38,592 nt of DNA from Candidatus Collierbacteria bacterium (GTDB lineage Bacteria > Patescibacteriota > Microgenomatia > UBA1400 > MFAQ01). Position numbers and translations under genes: made by a program. Below the pieces are notes generated by a model that was not told the DNA's origin, ran no database searches, and saw nothing but the letters and a program-made list of their open reading frames with translations. Below are positions 24,217 through 33,189 of the stretch, piece by piece (positions within the stretch are counted from its first letter, which is position 1; each line of letters begins with the position of its first letter). The stretch lies in contig JAHFKQ010000002.1 of NCBI GenBank assembly GCA_023245265.1, positions 1 through 38,592 on the forward strand, given 5' to 3'.

Positions 24217-25146
24217 ATGAAAATCGCCTTTATTACCGTGGGTTTCCATAGCGATGAAGATACTCTTGAAGTGGTCGCCCAGCTTGAAGCCAACACTCTC
24301 CCTTCCGACACCGAAATTTTTATCTACTGCGTAGATAATTCTCAGTCCGAGAGCCTTCAAAAAAGACTAACTCGTTTTAAACAGGCTATTTATCTGGCAT
24401 CTCCGGGAAATATTGGCTTTGCCGCCGGTAATAATTTAGGCCTTAAACGCGCTCTACATGACGGTGCCGACCTTATTGTCTTGATCAATAACGATACCGT
24501 CGTTCCCAAAGATTTGGTCAAAAATATTCTAGCTTCTCCTATTACCGAGGAGAAGGTTGGCGTCGTCGGAGGTCTCATATATTTTGCCAAGGGTTTTGAA
24601 TTTAAAGCCCATTACCGGGCAGCAGACTTAGGTAAAGTAATCTGGTACGCCGGGGGGCATCATGATTGGAATAATGTTTACGCCAGTCATGTGGGAGTAG
24701 ATGAAGTCGACCATGGTCAGTATGATAAAGTCTCCGATACCGACTTTGTCACCGGCTGTCTTTTTATTGTCAGAGCCTCTGTTTTAAAGGAAGTTGGTTT
24801 ATTTGATGAACGCTACTGTCTTTACTTTGAAGACTCCGATCTTTGTGCCCGTATCAAAAAAGCCGGTTACCGTTTAGTCGTCGATCCCAAGATAAAGATT
24901 GGTCATAAAGTAGCTCAAAGTTCGGGAATTGGTTCACCTCTAAATGATTATTTTCTCACCCGCAACCGCTTTCTTTTTGGTATGTCGTACGCTAGTTTCA
25001 GAACAAAGTTCGCTCTTTTCCGGGAGGCTCTCAAAAAACTTTTTATTGGTACTCCGGCGCAGAAAATTGCCACTCGGGATTTTCTTCTGGGTAATTATGG
25101 CTGGGGTAGCTGGAACAAAAAAGTCTCGGTACCGGGCAAAAAATAA
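24217..25146 (+). CDS. GT2 rhamnosyltransferase-like glycosyltransferase
   Basis: The 309-residue protein shows CVDNSQSES, the donor-binding NIGFAAGNNLGL (about 68-79), INNDT and FDERYCLYFEDSDLCARIKKAGY (near 200-222), where the ED-x-D element carries the catalytic base. These are hallmarks of the GT2 group containing rhamnosyltransferases such as WbbL/RfbF. With a complete dTDP-rhamnose pathway upstream in the window, use of dTDP-rhamnose is plausible but unproven. The protein is cytoplasmic with no clear membrane helix. It leads a unit driven by its own leaderless promoter. Confidence 0.87.
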   Translation: MKIAFITVGFHSDEDTLEVVAQLEANTLPSDTEIFIYCVDNSQSESLQKRLTRFKQAIYLASPGNIGFAAGNNLGLKRALHDGADLIVLINNDTVVPKDLVKNILASPITEEKVGVVGGLIYFAKGFEFKAHYRAADLGKVIWYAGGHHDWNNVYASHVGVDEVDHGQYDKVSDTDFVTGCLFIVRASVLKEVGLFDERYCLYFEDSDLCARIKKAGYRLVVDPKIKIGHKVAQSSGIGSPLNDYFLTRNRFLFGMSYASFRTKFALFREALKKLFIGTPAQKIATRDFLLGNYGWGSWNKKVSVPGKK

Positions 25147-25147
25147 T

Positions 25148-25951
25148 ATGAAATTATCGATAATTATCTTAGCCCGCAATGTCGCCACCGAAATTATTCC
25201 GGCGCTAAAGACTTCGCAATTTGCCGATGAAATTATTGTGGTTGATACCGGTTCGACCGACGGTACCTTGGAAGTCTGTCGAAAATATGGCGCCAAAATT
25301 GTTCACGCCACAGGCGATAGTTTTGCCAAGTGGCGCAATGACGGAGCTAAAGTTGCCAAGGGCGACTGGCTTCTATATTTAGACTCCGATGAAAGAATTC
25401 CGGTGAAATTAGCTCGCGAAGTTCTTAGCACCCTTGAGAATCCACAACACTTGGCCTACACCATTAGCCGTTACGAAGTCTTTTTGGGGAAGCATCTGCC
25501 TCACTGGGGAGATCCCAGAGTTCTGCGTCTCATCAAACGGTCGGCTCTCAAGCGCTGGGAGGGGCGTCTGCACGAACAGCCAAAGATTGAGGGCTCTATC
25601 GGCGACCTTCGCCAACAAATGGTTCACCTTTCTCATAAAAATATTGATGAAAAATTACCCAACACACTTCTCTGGTCAAAGGCAGAAGCCAAAATGCTTT
25701 TCGATGCCGGGCATCCGCCCATGGCCGGATGGCGCTTTGTTCGCATTATGTTGACCGAATTTTGGGATCGTTGCCTTCGCCAGGGTTTGTGGCGTGATGG
25801 CACTGAGGGTTGGATAGAAATAATCTATCAAATGTTTAGCAAATTTGTCACCTACGAGCGGTTATGGGAAATGCAACGCCGGCCTTCGTTGAAGGAAACT
25901 TATGAGACTATCGATAAACAGCTGCTGGAAGAATGGAAAAATCATCCATAA
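25148..25951 (+). CDS. GT2 glycosyltransferase, WaaE/KdtX-like
   Basis: This 267-residue enzyme begins MKLSIIILARN and shows VVDTGSTDGT (36-45 region), the metal-binding LDSDERIP and the later RWEGRLHEQP element of the WaaE/KdtX branch. The ATG at 25148, one base after the upstream stop, is the right start. The frame stays open to 24944, but that stretch lies inside the preceding gene and adds an implausible hydrophobic/basic extension. The next gene overlaps its end by 19 bases. It is a paralogue of the gene at 23265, though distant. Confidence 0.86.
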   Translation: MKLSIIILARNVATEIIPALKTSQFADEIIVVDTGSTDGTLEVCRKYGAKIVHATGDSFAKWRNDGAKVAKGDWLLYLDSDERIPVKLAREVLSTLENPQHLAYTISRYEVFLGKHLPHWGDPRVLRLIKRSALKRWEGRLHEQPKIEGSIGDLRQQMVHLSHKNIDEKLPNTLLWSKAEAKMLFDAGHPPMAGWRFVRIMLTEFWDRCLRQGLWRDGTEGWIEIIYQMFSKFVTYERLWEMQRRPSLKETYETIDKQLLEEWKNHP

Positions 25952-27369
25952 TATTTTCCCTTAAAAGATTCGTTCCTCTAATAATTCTTGGTTTTTTTGT
26001 TTTATTTCTTTATTCCCGCAATCTTGAACAAAACTCCCGCTTTATTTGGGATGAATCGAGGGCTCTGGTCGATATGCATCGAATCTGGGAGCAAAAACTA
26101 CTAACTTTTGTCGGCCCTATCTCCGAAAATAATTTGGAAATGTTTCCTTCTTTGAGTTACTACATGTATCTTCCGGCCACCATCCTCTCCAAATTTGATC
26201 CCCTTGGTCCAGTATATATGGCTGTTTTTTATGGTCTCTTAACTTGGCTATTTTTTACTATGGTCATTATTAATCATCTGGGAAGCGGACTAAAATCATT
26301 TTTACTATCACTTTTTACAGCCACCGCTTATCCAATGGTCCTGGTTTCCCGCTGGGCTTGGAATCCAAATTTAGTTATTTTCTGGTTTAGCCTTTACCTT
26401 CTTTCACTTGAGAGCGAATACTTATTTGTCATTTTTGTTGGCGGCTTTTCTCTGGGAGCCTCTTTATATCTTCATTACTTGGCCGCTCTTACAGTCCTAC
26501 CAGTCTTGCTGTTTTTGCCTCTTATTTATCGAAGTGATAAACTCGGACTTAAAAAAATATTTTTAACTTTGCTGGGCTTTGGGAGTGCTTTAATCCCATT
26601 CATAGTTTTTGAAGCCAAAAATCACTACTTTTTAAACTCCGGTAGCTTCCTAACGGCGAATAATAAATCTTTTATCTCTCTCTCCGGGAACGGCTATCAG
26701 GCTAGACTCTGGACAGCCATAGAGACTTTAGCTAAAATGTTTGTCCCCGGTCAACAGATATTTATTCTTCTTTTTTTATTTTTTCTGGTCGTTGTCTTCA
26801 TCGTTTATCACCAAGACAGAATTGTAAAGTACACCTTTGTTTCTCTGGTTTTTTCTCTAGGGCTGTTCGGCTTAGTTTCCCAAACCTATCCACACTATCA
26901 GTATTCACAGGTACCGTTAGTAATTCTATTTTTAACCCGTTTTTTGGCTTTAAATAAAAGTATTTCGGGTCAATTAATAATCTCTTTTTTGGTGCTTTTT
27001 AGTCTCTTTACTTCGTTAAATATGATTCAAAATTATACTTGGGAAGGAGATATTATGGCCGTTAGAAGTGTGGCCGACATCATTTCCGGTGAAACCAATT
27101 CTCAAACTAATGTGGCGGCCTTGGCCGGATCCGACACTAACACCGCCGGTCAGCGTTATCGGGATATGGTTTTAATTAAAGGCAAAACACTTGATCGTTC
27201 CGATTCTTATCCTCAAAGTCGGGTATTGTATGTCGTTTCTCAGAGCGCCGATCCGGAGCAAATCAGGCAAGATCCGGCTTGGGAGATAGATTCTTTCAGA
27301 GGCAGTATAATAACCGGTATCTGGCAAGTTAGTTCGTATCCCGTTTATCTATATCGTTTCGCTAAATAA
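25933..27369 (+). CDS. GT-C (GT39-like) membrane glycosyltransferase, IGP/GPxxYY subfamily
   Basis: The 478-residue protein has about 11 helices. The first outer loop contains FIWDESRALVDMHRIW (37-52), with D40-E41 as the acidic pair, then LTFVGPIS and FPSLSYYMYLP and a WAWNPN motif, all matching the paralogues at 12623, 28455, 34007 and 37913. In this copy the usual second acidic position (D-E-x-x-D) is alanine (A44). Its codons look richer in A/T than those of the upstream genes. It starts 19 bases inside the preceding GT2 gene and abuts the next gene with no gap. Confidence 0.83.
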   Translation: MEKSSIIFSLKRFVPLIILGFFVLFLYSRNLEQNSRFIWDESRALVDMHRIWEQKLLTFVGPISENNLEMFPSLSYYMYLPATILSKFDPLGPVYMAVFYGLLTWLFFTMVIINHLGSGLKSFLLSLFTATAYPMVLVSRWAWNPNLVIFWFSLYLLSLESEYLFVIFVGGFSLGASLYLHYLAALTVLPVLLFLPLIYRSDKLGLKKIFLTLLGFGSALIPFIVFEAKNHYFLNSGSFLTANNKSFISLSGNGYQARLWTAIETLAKMFVPGQQIFILLFLFFLVVVFIVYHQDRIVKYTFVSLVFSLGLFGLVSQTYPHYQYSQVPLVILFLTRFLALNKSISGQLIISFLVLFSLFTSLNMIQNYTWEGDIMAVRSVADIISGETNSQTNVAALAGSDTNTAGQRYRDMVLIKGKTLDRSDSYPQSRVLYVVSQSADPEQIRQDPAWEIDSFRGSIITGIWQVSSYPVYLYRFAK

Positions 27370-28437
27370 ATGAAAAAAGCTTTAATATTCGATCCATATC
27401 TAGACACTTTGGGGGGAGGGGAGAGATACATTTTCTCTTTTGCTCTAGGATTAATCAAGAATGGTTACTCGGTGGTGCTCGCCTGGCCAACCAGAAAAGA
27501 GTTAGATGCGGCCGAACTGCGTTTTGGCATGGATCTTTCCCAAGTAGCCATCGATGCTACTGCTCACGCCCTCTGTAGTCAAAAAACGGCTTACACGGAA
27601 CGACTTTCCTTCACTAAAGAATACGATTTGATCTTTTGGGTTAGTGACGGCAGTTTACCTTTCTTATTTTCCAAGAACAACCTGATTCATCTTCAGGTCC
27701 CCTTCAAAAAAATGGGCGGAAACTCTACCATTACCAGCCTCAAATCAGTCTTTATCAAAAAGTTTGTCTACAACTCGGACTTTACCCGGACTGTTTTAGA
27801 GAAACATCTGCAAAAGGACAAAGGCTTTGTTCTTTACCCCCCGATCGACACCGAAAGCTTTAAACCGGGCCAGAAAGAGAACCTTATTCTTTCCGTGGCC
27901 CGTTTCGATTCGCCTTCCCACAGCAAACGCCAAGATGTTTTAATAGAGGCTTTTAGAAAATTATCCGAAAAAGTCAGCGGTTACAAACTAATATTGGCCG
28001 GCGGACTAATGGGGGAGGAAGTGGTCCTTCAAAAACTTAAAACGGCCGCCGCCGGCCTAAACATCGAGTTTGTCTTGAATCCTGATTTTGGTAAATTAAA
28101 AGAACTTTATGCTCACGCCAAGTTTTTTTGGCACGCCGCCGGGTACGAGATCAATGAACAAACGGATCCCGAGAAAGTGGAACACTTTGGTATGGCTACT
28201 GTCGAAGCCATGGCCTCGGGAGCTGTCCCTCTGGTTATCGCCAAGGGAGGCCAAAAAGAAATTATCACTCATGGAAACGGATACTTATGTCAAGATGCGG
28301 CGGAAATTGCGGCCAAAACCTTCGAGCTGATCAACGATGCTGAAACTCTCAATGAAATGTCTAAGCTGGCTGTCAAAAGATCTCGGGACTTCTCTATCTC
28401 CGAGTTCGAAAAAAAACTTGTTTCACTTCTCCAATAA
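27370..28437 (+). CDS. GT4 glycosyltransferase, GT-B fold
   Basis: This 355-residue enzyme is the only GT-B-type glycosyltransferase in the window. The N-terminal domain carries DTLGGGERYIF, a glycine-rich acceptor-side loop resembling ALG2/ALG11-type mannosyltransferases. The C-terminal donor domain shows ILSVARFDSPSHSKRQDVLIEAF and EHFGMATVEAMASGAVPLV, which contains the EX7E motif of GT4. It should transfer a nucleotide-activated sugar, retaining configuration, at the cytoplasmic face. It abuts the upstream stop directly. A possible promoter for the next gene starts just after its own stop. Confidence 0.88.
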   Translation: MKKALIFDPYLDTLGGGERYIFSFALGLIKNGYSVVLAWPTRKELDAAELRFGMDLSQVAIDATAHALCSQKTAYTERLSFTKEYDLIFWVSDGSLPFLFSKNNLIHLQVPFKKMGGNSTITSLKSVFIKKFVYNSDFTRTVLEKHLQKDKGFVLYPPIDTESFKPGQKENLILSVARFDSPSHSKRQDVLIEAFRKLSEKVSGYKLILAGGLMGEEVVLQKLKTAAAGLNIEFVLNPDFGKLKELYAHAKFFWHAAGYEINEQTDPEKVEHFGMATVEAMASGAVPLVIAKGGQKEIITHGNGYLCQDAAEIAAKTFELINDAETLNEMSKLAVKRSRDFSISEFEKKLVSLLQ

Positions 28438-28442
28438 ATTGC

Positions 28443-28448
28443 TAAAAT
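28443..28448 (+). promoter_or_regulatory. Possible -10 box (TAAAAT) before the GTG-start GT-C gene
   Basis: TAAAAT ends 6 bases before the GTG at 28455, matching the leaderless spacing in this window. The gap is only 17 bases, so read-through from upstream is equally possible. Confidence 0.4.
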
Positions 28449-28454
28449 TATCTG

Positions 28455-30047
28455 GTGATTAAATCCAAAGAATCCGGTCACTTCTCTTTTTACCTTGTGG
28501 CCTTGGTTTTCGTCATTAGTACCGTCATCAAGCTTTTATATATTTCAGGCAATAATTTTGCCTTCACTCCCGATCAGGGGCGTGACTTGATCGATATCCG
28601 GCAAATGGTGGTTACCCACACTCCCAGGTTGGTCGGACCCACTACCAGTGTTAACGGCGTTTTGCTTGGGCCTTTTTACTACTACTTTATCGCTATCCCC
28701 TTTATTCTTTTTGGCGGCAGTCCTGCCGCCATAGTCATCTGGCAGATCGCTTGGTTTCAAATGGCGGCCCTATTTATCTGGTACATCCTAAGGAAAAAGA
28801 ACCTCATTCTGGCAAACCTTACCGCCATCCTCCTATTATTTTCACCGGTTGGCTTTTATACCGGCCGTTATTTTTGGAACGCCAATGTCATGCCCATTTT
28901 TACTGTCATCTTCTTTGCCTGTTTACTGGACACACTTTGGTATCGGGACAATTTTCGGCTTATTTTTTTAGGTTTGGTGGCCGGGATCTCTCTGCAAATA
29001 GAAGCGGCCTTTGGCATTTTGTTTTTTCCTTTTGCGTTTCTTATTTTGCTTCTAAATAAGTTTTCCCCGAAAGATCTTCTCAAGTTAAGTCTCGCTTTTG
29101 GAGTTACGCTTCTGCCGCAAGCTCTATTCGAGTTTCGCCATGGTTTTTTGATGACCAAAACTCTGATCGCCGGTTTGTCCGGTAGTTCGGCGGATCTGGG
29201 GGAAAAATTGCCCTTGGCTGTTAGACTCACTGAACGGTACCGGACTTTTCAAACCGCTTTTCTGCAAAGTAATCATATCGGATTTGGCTACTTAGGGCCT
29301 ATTTTTTTGGCCGGCTTTGGGTATATGCTTTATAGTCTGGTCAAATCTCGAAAAGCTAGACCGGAGAATCTGGTGAACTATTTATCCGGGGGTTTTATGA
29401 TTTTGGCTTTCGTTTTTTACCTGTCTTTTCCTCAACATTTGAAACATTGGTACACCTTCGGACTTTCTGTTTCGGGGTTACTTTTTCTGGCTTCATCCTT
29501 TGCCGGACTTTACCAAGAAGGACGGGTCGGTCGGTTATTAACCTGGACTTTTATTTCGGCTACGCTTTACTTTACTCTTTTGGCTCATTTTTCTTACTTA
29601 GGTGAGTATTTAATTACCAAATCGTCTGATCCCAGTAATCTGGCCAATCAGTTGATTGCCATTGATCGAGTGTATCAAGAGGCCGATGGCCGGGCTTTCA
29701 GAGTCTACAATTATGTTCCATCGGTGTATGACTATACTTATCAATATCTTTTTTGGTGGTATGGTACTAAAAAATATGGTTATCAACCCGATGAGATTTT
29801 TTATCTTCCCGGTCAGCCGGAGTATCTTGCCAACAATCAGGTCTTCTGGTCCAAGAAAAAACTCTTTACCAAGAAGGATTTTACCTTTCTAATAGTTCAA
29901 GAAGATGGGGAACACCAAGATCGCGTCTTTGCCTGGGAAGGGAACTTTACCAAACTTTGTCCGGTCCGATCATTTACTATCTCTCCCGGCCTAACGGTCT
30001 CTAAGCTTGAGACTTGCTCCAAAAATACCACCCGAGCCAAGCCATAA
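28455..30047 (+). CDS. GT-C (GT39-like) membrane glycosyltransferase with DQ instead of DE
   Basis: The 530-residue protein has about 11 helices and a C-terminal outer domain (about 395-530). The first outer loop reads TPDQGRDLIDI (38-48), followed by RLVGPTTS, LGPFYYYF and YFWNANVMP, clearly paralogous to the gene at 12623. The glutamate of the DE pair is glutamine (Q41) while D40 and D44 remain, which may alter or weaken activity. It uses a GTG start. Its 3' end overlaps the convergent YfhO-like gene by 47 bases, the largest convergent overlap here. Confidence 0.84.
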   Translation: MIKSKESGHFSFYLVALVFVISTVIKLLYISGNNFAFTPDQGRDLIDIRQMVVTHTPRLVGPTTSVNGVLLGPFYYYFIAIPFILFGGSPAAIVIWQIAWFQMAALFIWYILRKKNLILANLTAILLLFSPVGFYTGRYFWNANVMPIFTVIFFACLLDTLWYRDNFRLIFLGLVAGISLQIEAAFGILFFPFAFLILLLNKFSPKDLLKLSLAFGVTLLPQALFEFRHGFLMTKTLIAGLSGSSADLGEKLPLAVRLTERYRTFQTAFLQSNHIGFGYLGPIFLAGFGYMLYSLVKSRKARPENLVNYLSGGFMILAFVFYLSFPQHLKHWYTFGLSVSGLLFLASSFAGLYQEGRVGRLLTWTFISATLYFTLLAHFSYLGEYLITKSSDPSNLANQLIAIDRVYQEADGRAFRVYNYVPSVYDYTYQYLFWWYGTKKYGYQPDEIFYLPGQPEYLANNQVFWSKKKLFTKKDFTFLIVQEDGEHQDRVFAWEGNFTKLCPVRSFTISPGLTVSKLETCSKNTTRAKP

Positions 30048-32259
30048 TACTGGCCAGACTTATTCCTAAACCGACGAAGAAAGATCCTGGTTTATATTCA
30101 AAAACTACTCGTCCTTCTTTAAGCCCTTTAATGCTTACGGTTCTAAAAGGTATAACCTCTTTGGTAATTTTTTCCGGAACTTGATTTATGGTTGCTGTCC
30201 AGCCGGGGAAATAAGTGTCGGTCAGCAGTAAACGGTCACCATCCAGGTTCTTAAAATTGATGACTATTTTATTGTTACCGTAACTTTCGATTTGAGCCGA
30301 TCCCGAAGCAGGGCTACCATCAGCCTTGAGCAATCTGGCTCTTTCCTGATATCGCTTATTCTGCAATACGGCCACTTCTTTAGTCTCTAAAACTTTTTGC
30401 CAGTCTTTGAGATCGATGTTGTGATTATAAAAATTACCCCCCAGTTTTCCTTCTCGGTCTCGTTTAATGGCCAGGAGGTACTTCACATTGTAAAATCCCA
30501 AAGCTTGAGCATCATAGGTATTGATTTCGCTAAATCTGGTCACTCCCGGATGTTCAACCTTGTTCAGGTCACGGCTAAAAGCTTTCACATACTCCGAAAT
30601 TGCCATCGGGTCATATCCGGAAGGGCTCATTAGTTGGTACGCCGTCCAGGTATTTTGAGGTAGAATCTCGCCTAACTCCTTTTCGATTCTAAAAACACTG
30701 TGATCTTTTTTAAGGAAGGTCAGTACTTCCGTTTCCGGGTAAATATATGACTTGGGTACAAAAGGAATATACTTCCAACCAAATCTAAATAAGTCGGCTA
30801 GTAAAACCATCAAAACCAGCCATTTCCAGATTCTATTTTTCCCGGCCCAAAGCATCGTTCCCAACAAAAAGAAAGTCAGCAGTGTGGGCACCGCTAAATT
30901 TCGTAGAGCCACCTTCAAATTGCCTTCCATTAGCAATAATTCCGGATTTTGTAGTTGACCGATGTACAGCTTTAAGGAAGAATATGTAATCGCCGCTACC
31001 ATGGCGATCATCATTAAGGCAGGTAAAAAAACCTTGAGTTTCTTTCTAAAGGTCAAAGAAGGCCAGAGATCCATCATCTCGGCCACTATTACCGAGACAC
31101 TAAGTAATGTGACCATGTTGATCCTTCCCGCTACCGAGGTCCATAAAAAGGGGAATTTATAAAGATAAATGGCCCGACCGATAGGATTATCAAACTGCAT
31201 TAGTAGAGCGATCACGGCCAAGATGGAAAAAAACTTTGCCTGTTGGAGTTTTTTAAAATTAAAGAGACTAAAGGTTAAACCTAAAAATCCTAGGATACTG
31301 AGATAAGTCATTGTTTCGTGATAATCAAAAAATCCCCAAAAATTTCCGGTTGAGGGATTTCCAAAAAAGTCTGGTGCAATTAAGGTAATGATATTTCCGG
31401 CAGGCAATAGGCCATAGTTAATTGCTTTCGAAAAATCATCAACAAATCGGATGGAAGAGTTCATCAGCTCGATTGTCGGCAGGAGTTGGATTGCACTCAT
31501 ACCGATAGCCAGGAGTCCGGCCAGACAGAAGGTGACGATGAAAGTCCGATTTTTGAGGCCAAGTCGATAGATAAAATAACCAAGGCTGATGATCACGGTG
31601 TAAATCAACGCTTGCAGATGGCCGGCTAAAACCATTAATAAAAATAAGGGAGAGAGTAGCAATAGCCATTTAGAATCTTGCCTGAGTGAGGTTTTTTCGA
31701 TGACTGCCAGTATCAAAGGAATCCAGATCATCGCGGTACCCACATTCACAAACTGAGACCAAAGAATGGAAAAACCTCCAAAAGCATATATTATGGCGGC
31801 AATCACGGCCGACATTTTCTCTCTCTTACATAATCTTAGATAGAAATACATAGCCAAAGCCGAGCCTATCGATTGAGCGACCACGAATAAAGACCAACCA
31901 TTAATTGAGCCAAAGATCACCAATAATATATTTAATGGATTAAGAGCTCCGGAATTGAAATTGGCGAGCAGTGGATAGCCGGAGTAAGAATAAGGGTTCC
32001 AAAGCGGCCATTGACCTTGGAGGTAATTCCTGGCAATCTCGTTTTTCCACAAAAAGAACTGCGAAAAAATATCTGAAATTAAGGTATTTTTTATCGCCAC
32101 TCCGACGACATTCCCCCACTTATACTCGAGCCAAGGTAGATAGGCCCCGATCAAAAGGTCGCCCGGGAAGGGCACATCGCCTCTAAATAGGCGCCAATAA
32201 TAGACTCCTGTTATAGTCAGGATTAAAACAATTGGCCAGTATTTTAGAAATTTCTTCAT
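30001..32259 (-). CDS. YfhO-family polytopic membrane protein (GT-C-like)
   Basis: This 752-residue protein has about 13 helices and a C-terminal extracytoplasmic beta-rich domain (about 560-720), ending in a final helix. YfhO features are visible: FRGDVPFPGDLLIGAYLPW near the N-terminus, QWPLWNPYSYSGYPLLANFNSGALNPLNI (near 83-111) and the late YFPGWTATIN element (near 690-700) typical of the family. Some YfhO proteins are linked to lipoteichoic acid glycosylation in Firmicutes. Here a role in decorating surface glycan is inferred. The ATG at 32259 is the likely start; a TTG at 32265 is two codons upstream and fits the -10 box slightly better. Confidence 0.85.
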   Translation of the reverse strand: MKKFLKYWPIVLILTITGVYYWRLFRGDVPFPGDLLIGAYLPWLEYKWGNVVGVAIKNTLISDIFSQFFLWKNEIARNYLQGQWPLWNPYSYSGYPLLANFNSGALNPLNILLVIFGSINGWSLFVVAQSIGSALAMYFYLRLCKREKMSAVIAAIIYAFGGFSILWSQFVNVGTAMIWIPLILAVIEKTSLRQDSKWLLLLSPLFLLMVLAGHLQALIYTVIISLGYFIYRLGLKNRTFIVTFCLAGLLAIGMSAIQLLPTIELMNSSIRFVDDFSKAINYGLLPAGNIITLIAPDFFGNPSTGNFWGFFDYHETMTYLSILGFLGLTFSLFNFKKLQQAKFFSILAVIALLMQFDNPIGRAIYLYKFPFLWTSVAGRINMVTLLSVSVIVAEMMDLWPSLTFRKKLKVFLPALMMIAMVAAITYSSLKLYIGQLQNPELLLMEGNLKVALRNLAVPTLLTFFLLGTMLWAGKNRIWKWLVLMVLLADLFRFGWKYIPFVPKSYIYPETEVLTFLKKDHSVFRIEKELGEILPQNTWTAYQLMSPSGYDPMAISEYVKAFSRDLNKVEHPGVTRFSEINTYDAQALGFYNVKYLLAIKRDREGKLGGNFYNHNIDLKDWQKVLETKEVAVLQNKRYQERARLLKADGSPASGSAQIESYGNNKIVINFKNLDGDRLLLTDTYFPGWTATINQVPEKITKEVIPFRTVSIKGLKEGRVVFEYKPGSFFVGLGISLASIMAWLGWYFWSKSQA

Positions 32260-32270
32260 TCTCAAGACTC

Positions 32271-32276
32271 ATTCTA
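32271..32276 (-). promoter_or_regulatory. Possible -10 box (TAGAAT, minus strand) of the YfhO-family gene
   Basis: On the minus strand TAGAAT lies 11 bases before the ATG at 32259 and 5 bases before the alternative TTG at 32265. It shares a roughly 48-base divergent region with the promoter of the gene at 32308. Confidence 0.45.
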
Positions 32277-32295
32277 ACATTACCCATTGTCTTGA

Positions 32296-32301
32296 TATAC
32301 T
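32296..32301 (+). promoter_or_regulatory. Extended -10 box (TGATATACT) of the GT2 pair
   Basis: TATACT ends 6 bases before the ATG at 32308 and is preceded by TGA, giving the TGn extension of an extended -10 promoter. That would explain the lack of a visible -35. Confidence 0.68.
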
Positions 32302-32307
32302 AAAGCT

Positions 32308-33189
32308 ATGGGCAACAAGCCTCAAATCGATGTCATTATTCCCTCTTTTAACGCGCAATACCTGTTGGAAAAAAACCTGCCTTCTCTTGTCAAAAATACC
32401 GATAACTTGGGAAAGTTGATTATTATCGATAATGGGAGTGAAGATGACACTGTATCTTGGTTAAATCAAAAATATCCGGAAACAATCATCGTTAGTAACA
32501 AAACCAATCTTGGTTATACCAAGCCGGTCAATCAAGGGATAGCCTTCTCGGATTCTGAATTTTTTGTTCTGATGAACAATGATGTTCGTCCTCATGCGGG
32601 CTATATCACGGCGGCTCTTCCTTATTTTTCGGATCCGGAAGTTTTTGCGGTCACTTTTAATGAAGAGGGAACTTCTTGGCCCGACATGTCTTGGTCGGCC
32701 GGAAAGATGCAGTTTTCGGAAGGCAAAAACAAAACAAATCCGGTTCTTTCTGCTTGGGCCTCCGGGGGTAGTGCTATTTTTAGGCGAAGTATCTGGGACA
32801 AACTAGGGGGTTTGGATGAAATTTATGCTCCCTTTTATTGGGAAGATATCGATATCGGCTATCGGGCCTGGAAAAGTGGCTATAAAATAATCTGGGAACC
32901 AAAAGCCACGGTTTTACACGATCATGAATCGACCTCTAAAAAGTTAAATCCCCAATATATTTCTCTCATCAAGCAAAGGAACGAACTTTTATTTAATTGG
33001 CTTAATGTCACCGATATCGGCTATCGTACCGGTCATCTCCTTTTTCTGGCGAAGCATACTCTGGCTCACCCCGGATATCTTAAAGTCGTCTTGTCTGCTC
33101 TCTGGCGATATCTTACTCATCCTCACCAAAAGAGAAATTTTTTAATTTCCGATCGTAATGTTTTATCTCATATCTCCCAATCTATATGA
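32308..33189 (+). CDS. GT2 rhamnosyltransferase-like glycosyltransferase
   Basis: This 293-residue enzyme shows IIPSFNAQYLLEKNLPSL, IDNGSEDDTV, the donor-site NLGYTKPVNQGI, the metal-binding MNNDVRP and FYWEDIDIGYRAWKSGY (near 173-189), where the ED-x-D element supplies the catalytic base. A helix at the C-terminus (near 245-265) may sit on the membrane. It belongs to the same broad GT2 group as the genes at 24217 and 33186 and may use dTDP-rhamnose made by the rml genes. It overlaps the next GT2 gene by 4 bases (ATGA). Confidence 0.87.
   Translation: MGNKPQIDVIIPSFNAQYLLEKNLPSLVKNTDNLGKLIIIDNGSEDDTVSWLNQKYPETIIVSNKTNLGYTKPVNQGIAFSDSEFFVLMNNDVRPHAGYITAALPYFSDPEVFAVTFNEEGTSWPDMSWSAGKMQFSEGKNKTNPVLSAWASGGSAIFRRSIWDKLGGLDEIYAPFYWEDIDIGYRAWKSGYKIIWEPKATVLHDHESTSKKLNPQYISLIKQRNELLFNWLNVTDIGYRTGHLLFLAKHTLAHPGYLKVVLSALWRYLTHPHQKRNFLISDRNVLSHISQSI

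Noticed and set aside
24944..25147. Upstream extension of the GT2 gene at 25148
   Set aside because: It lies inside the preceding gene, adds a hydrophobic/basic stretch not found in GT2 proteins, and the ATG at 25148 starts the domain exactly.
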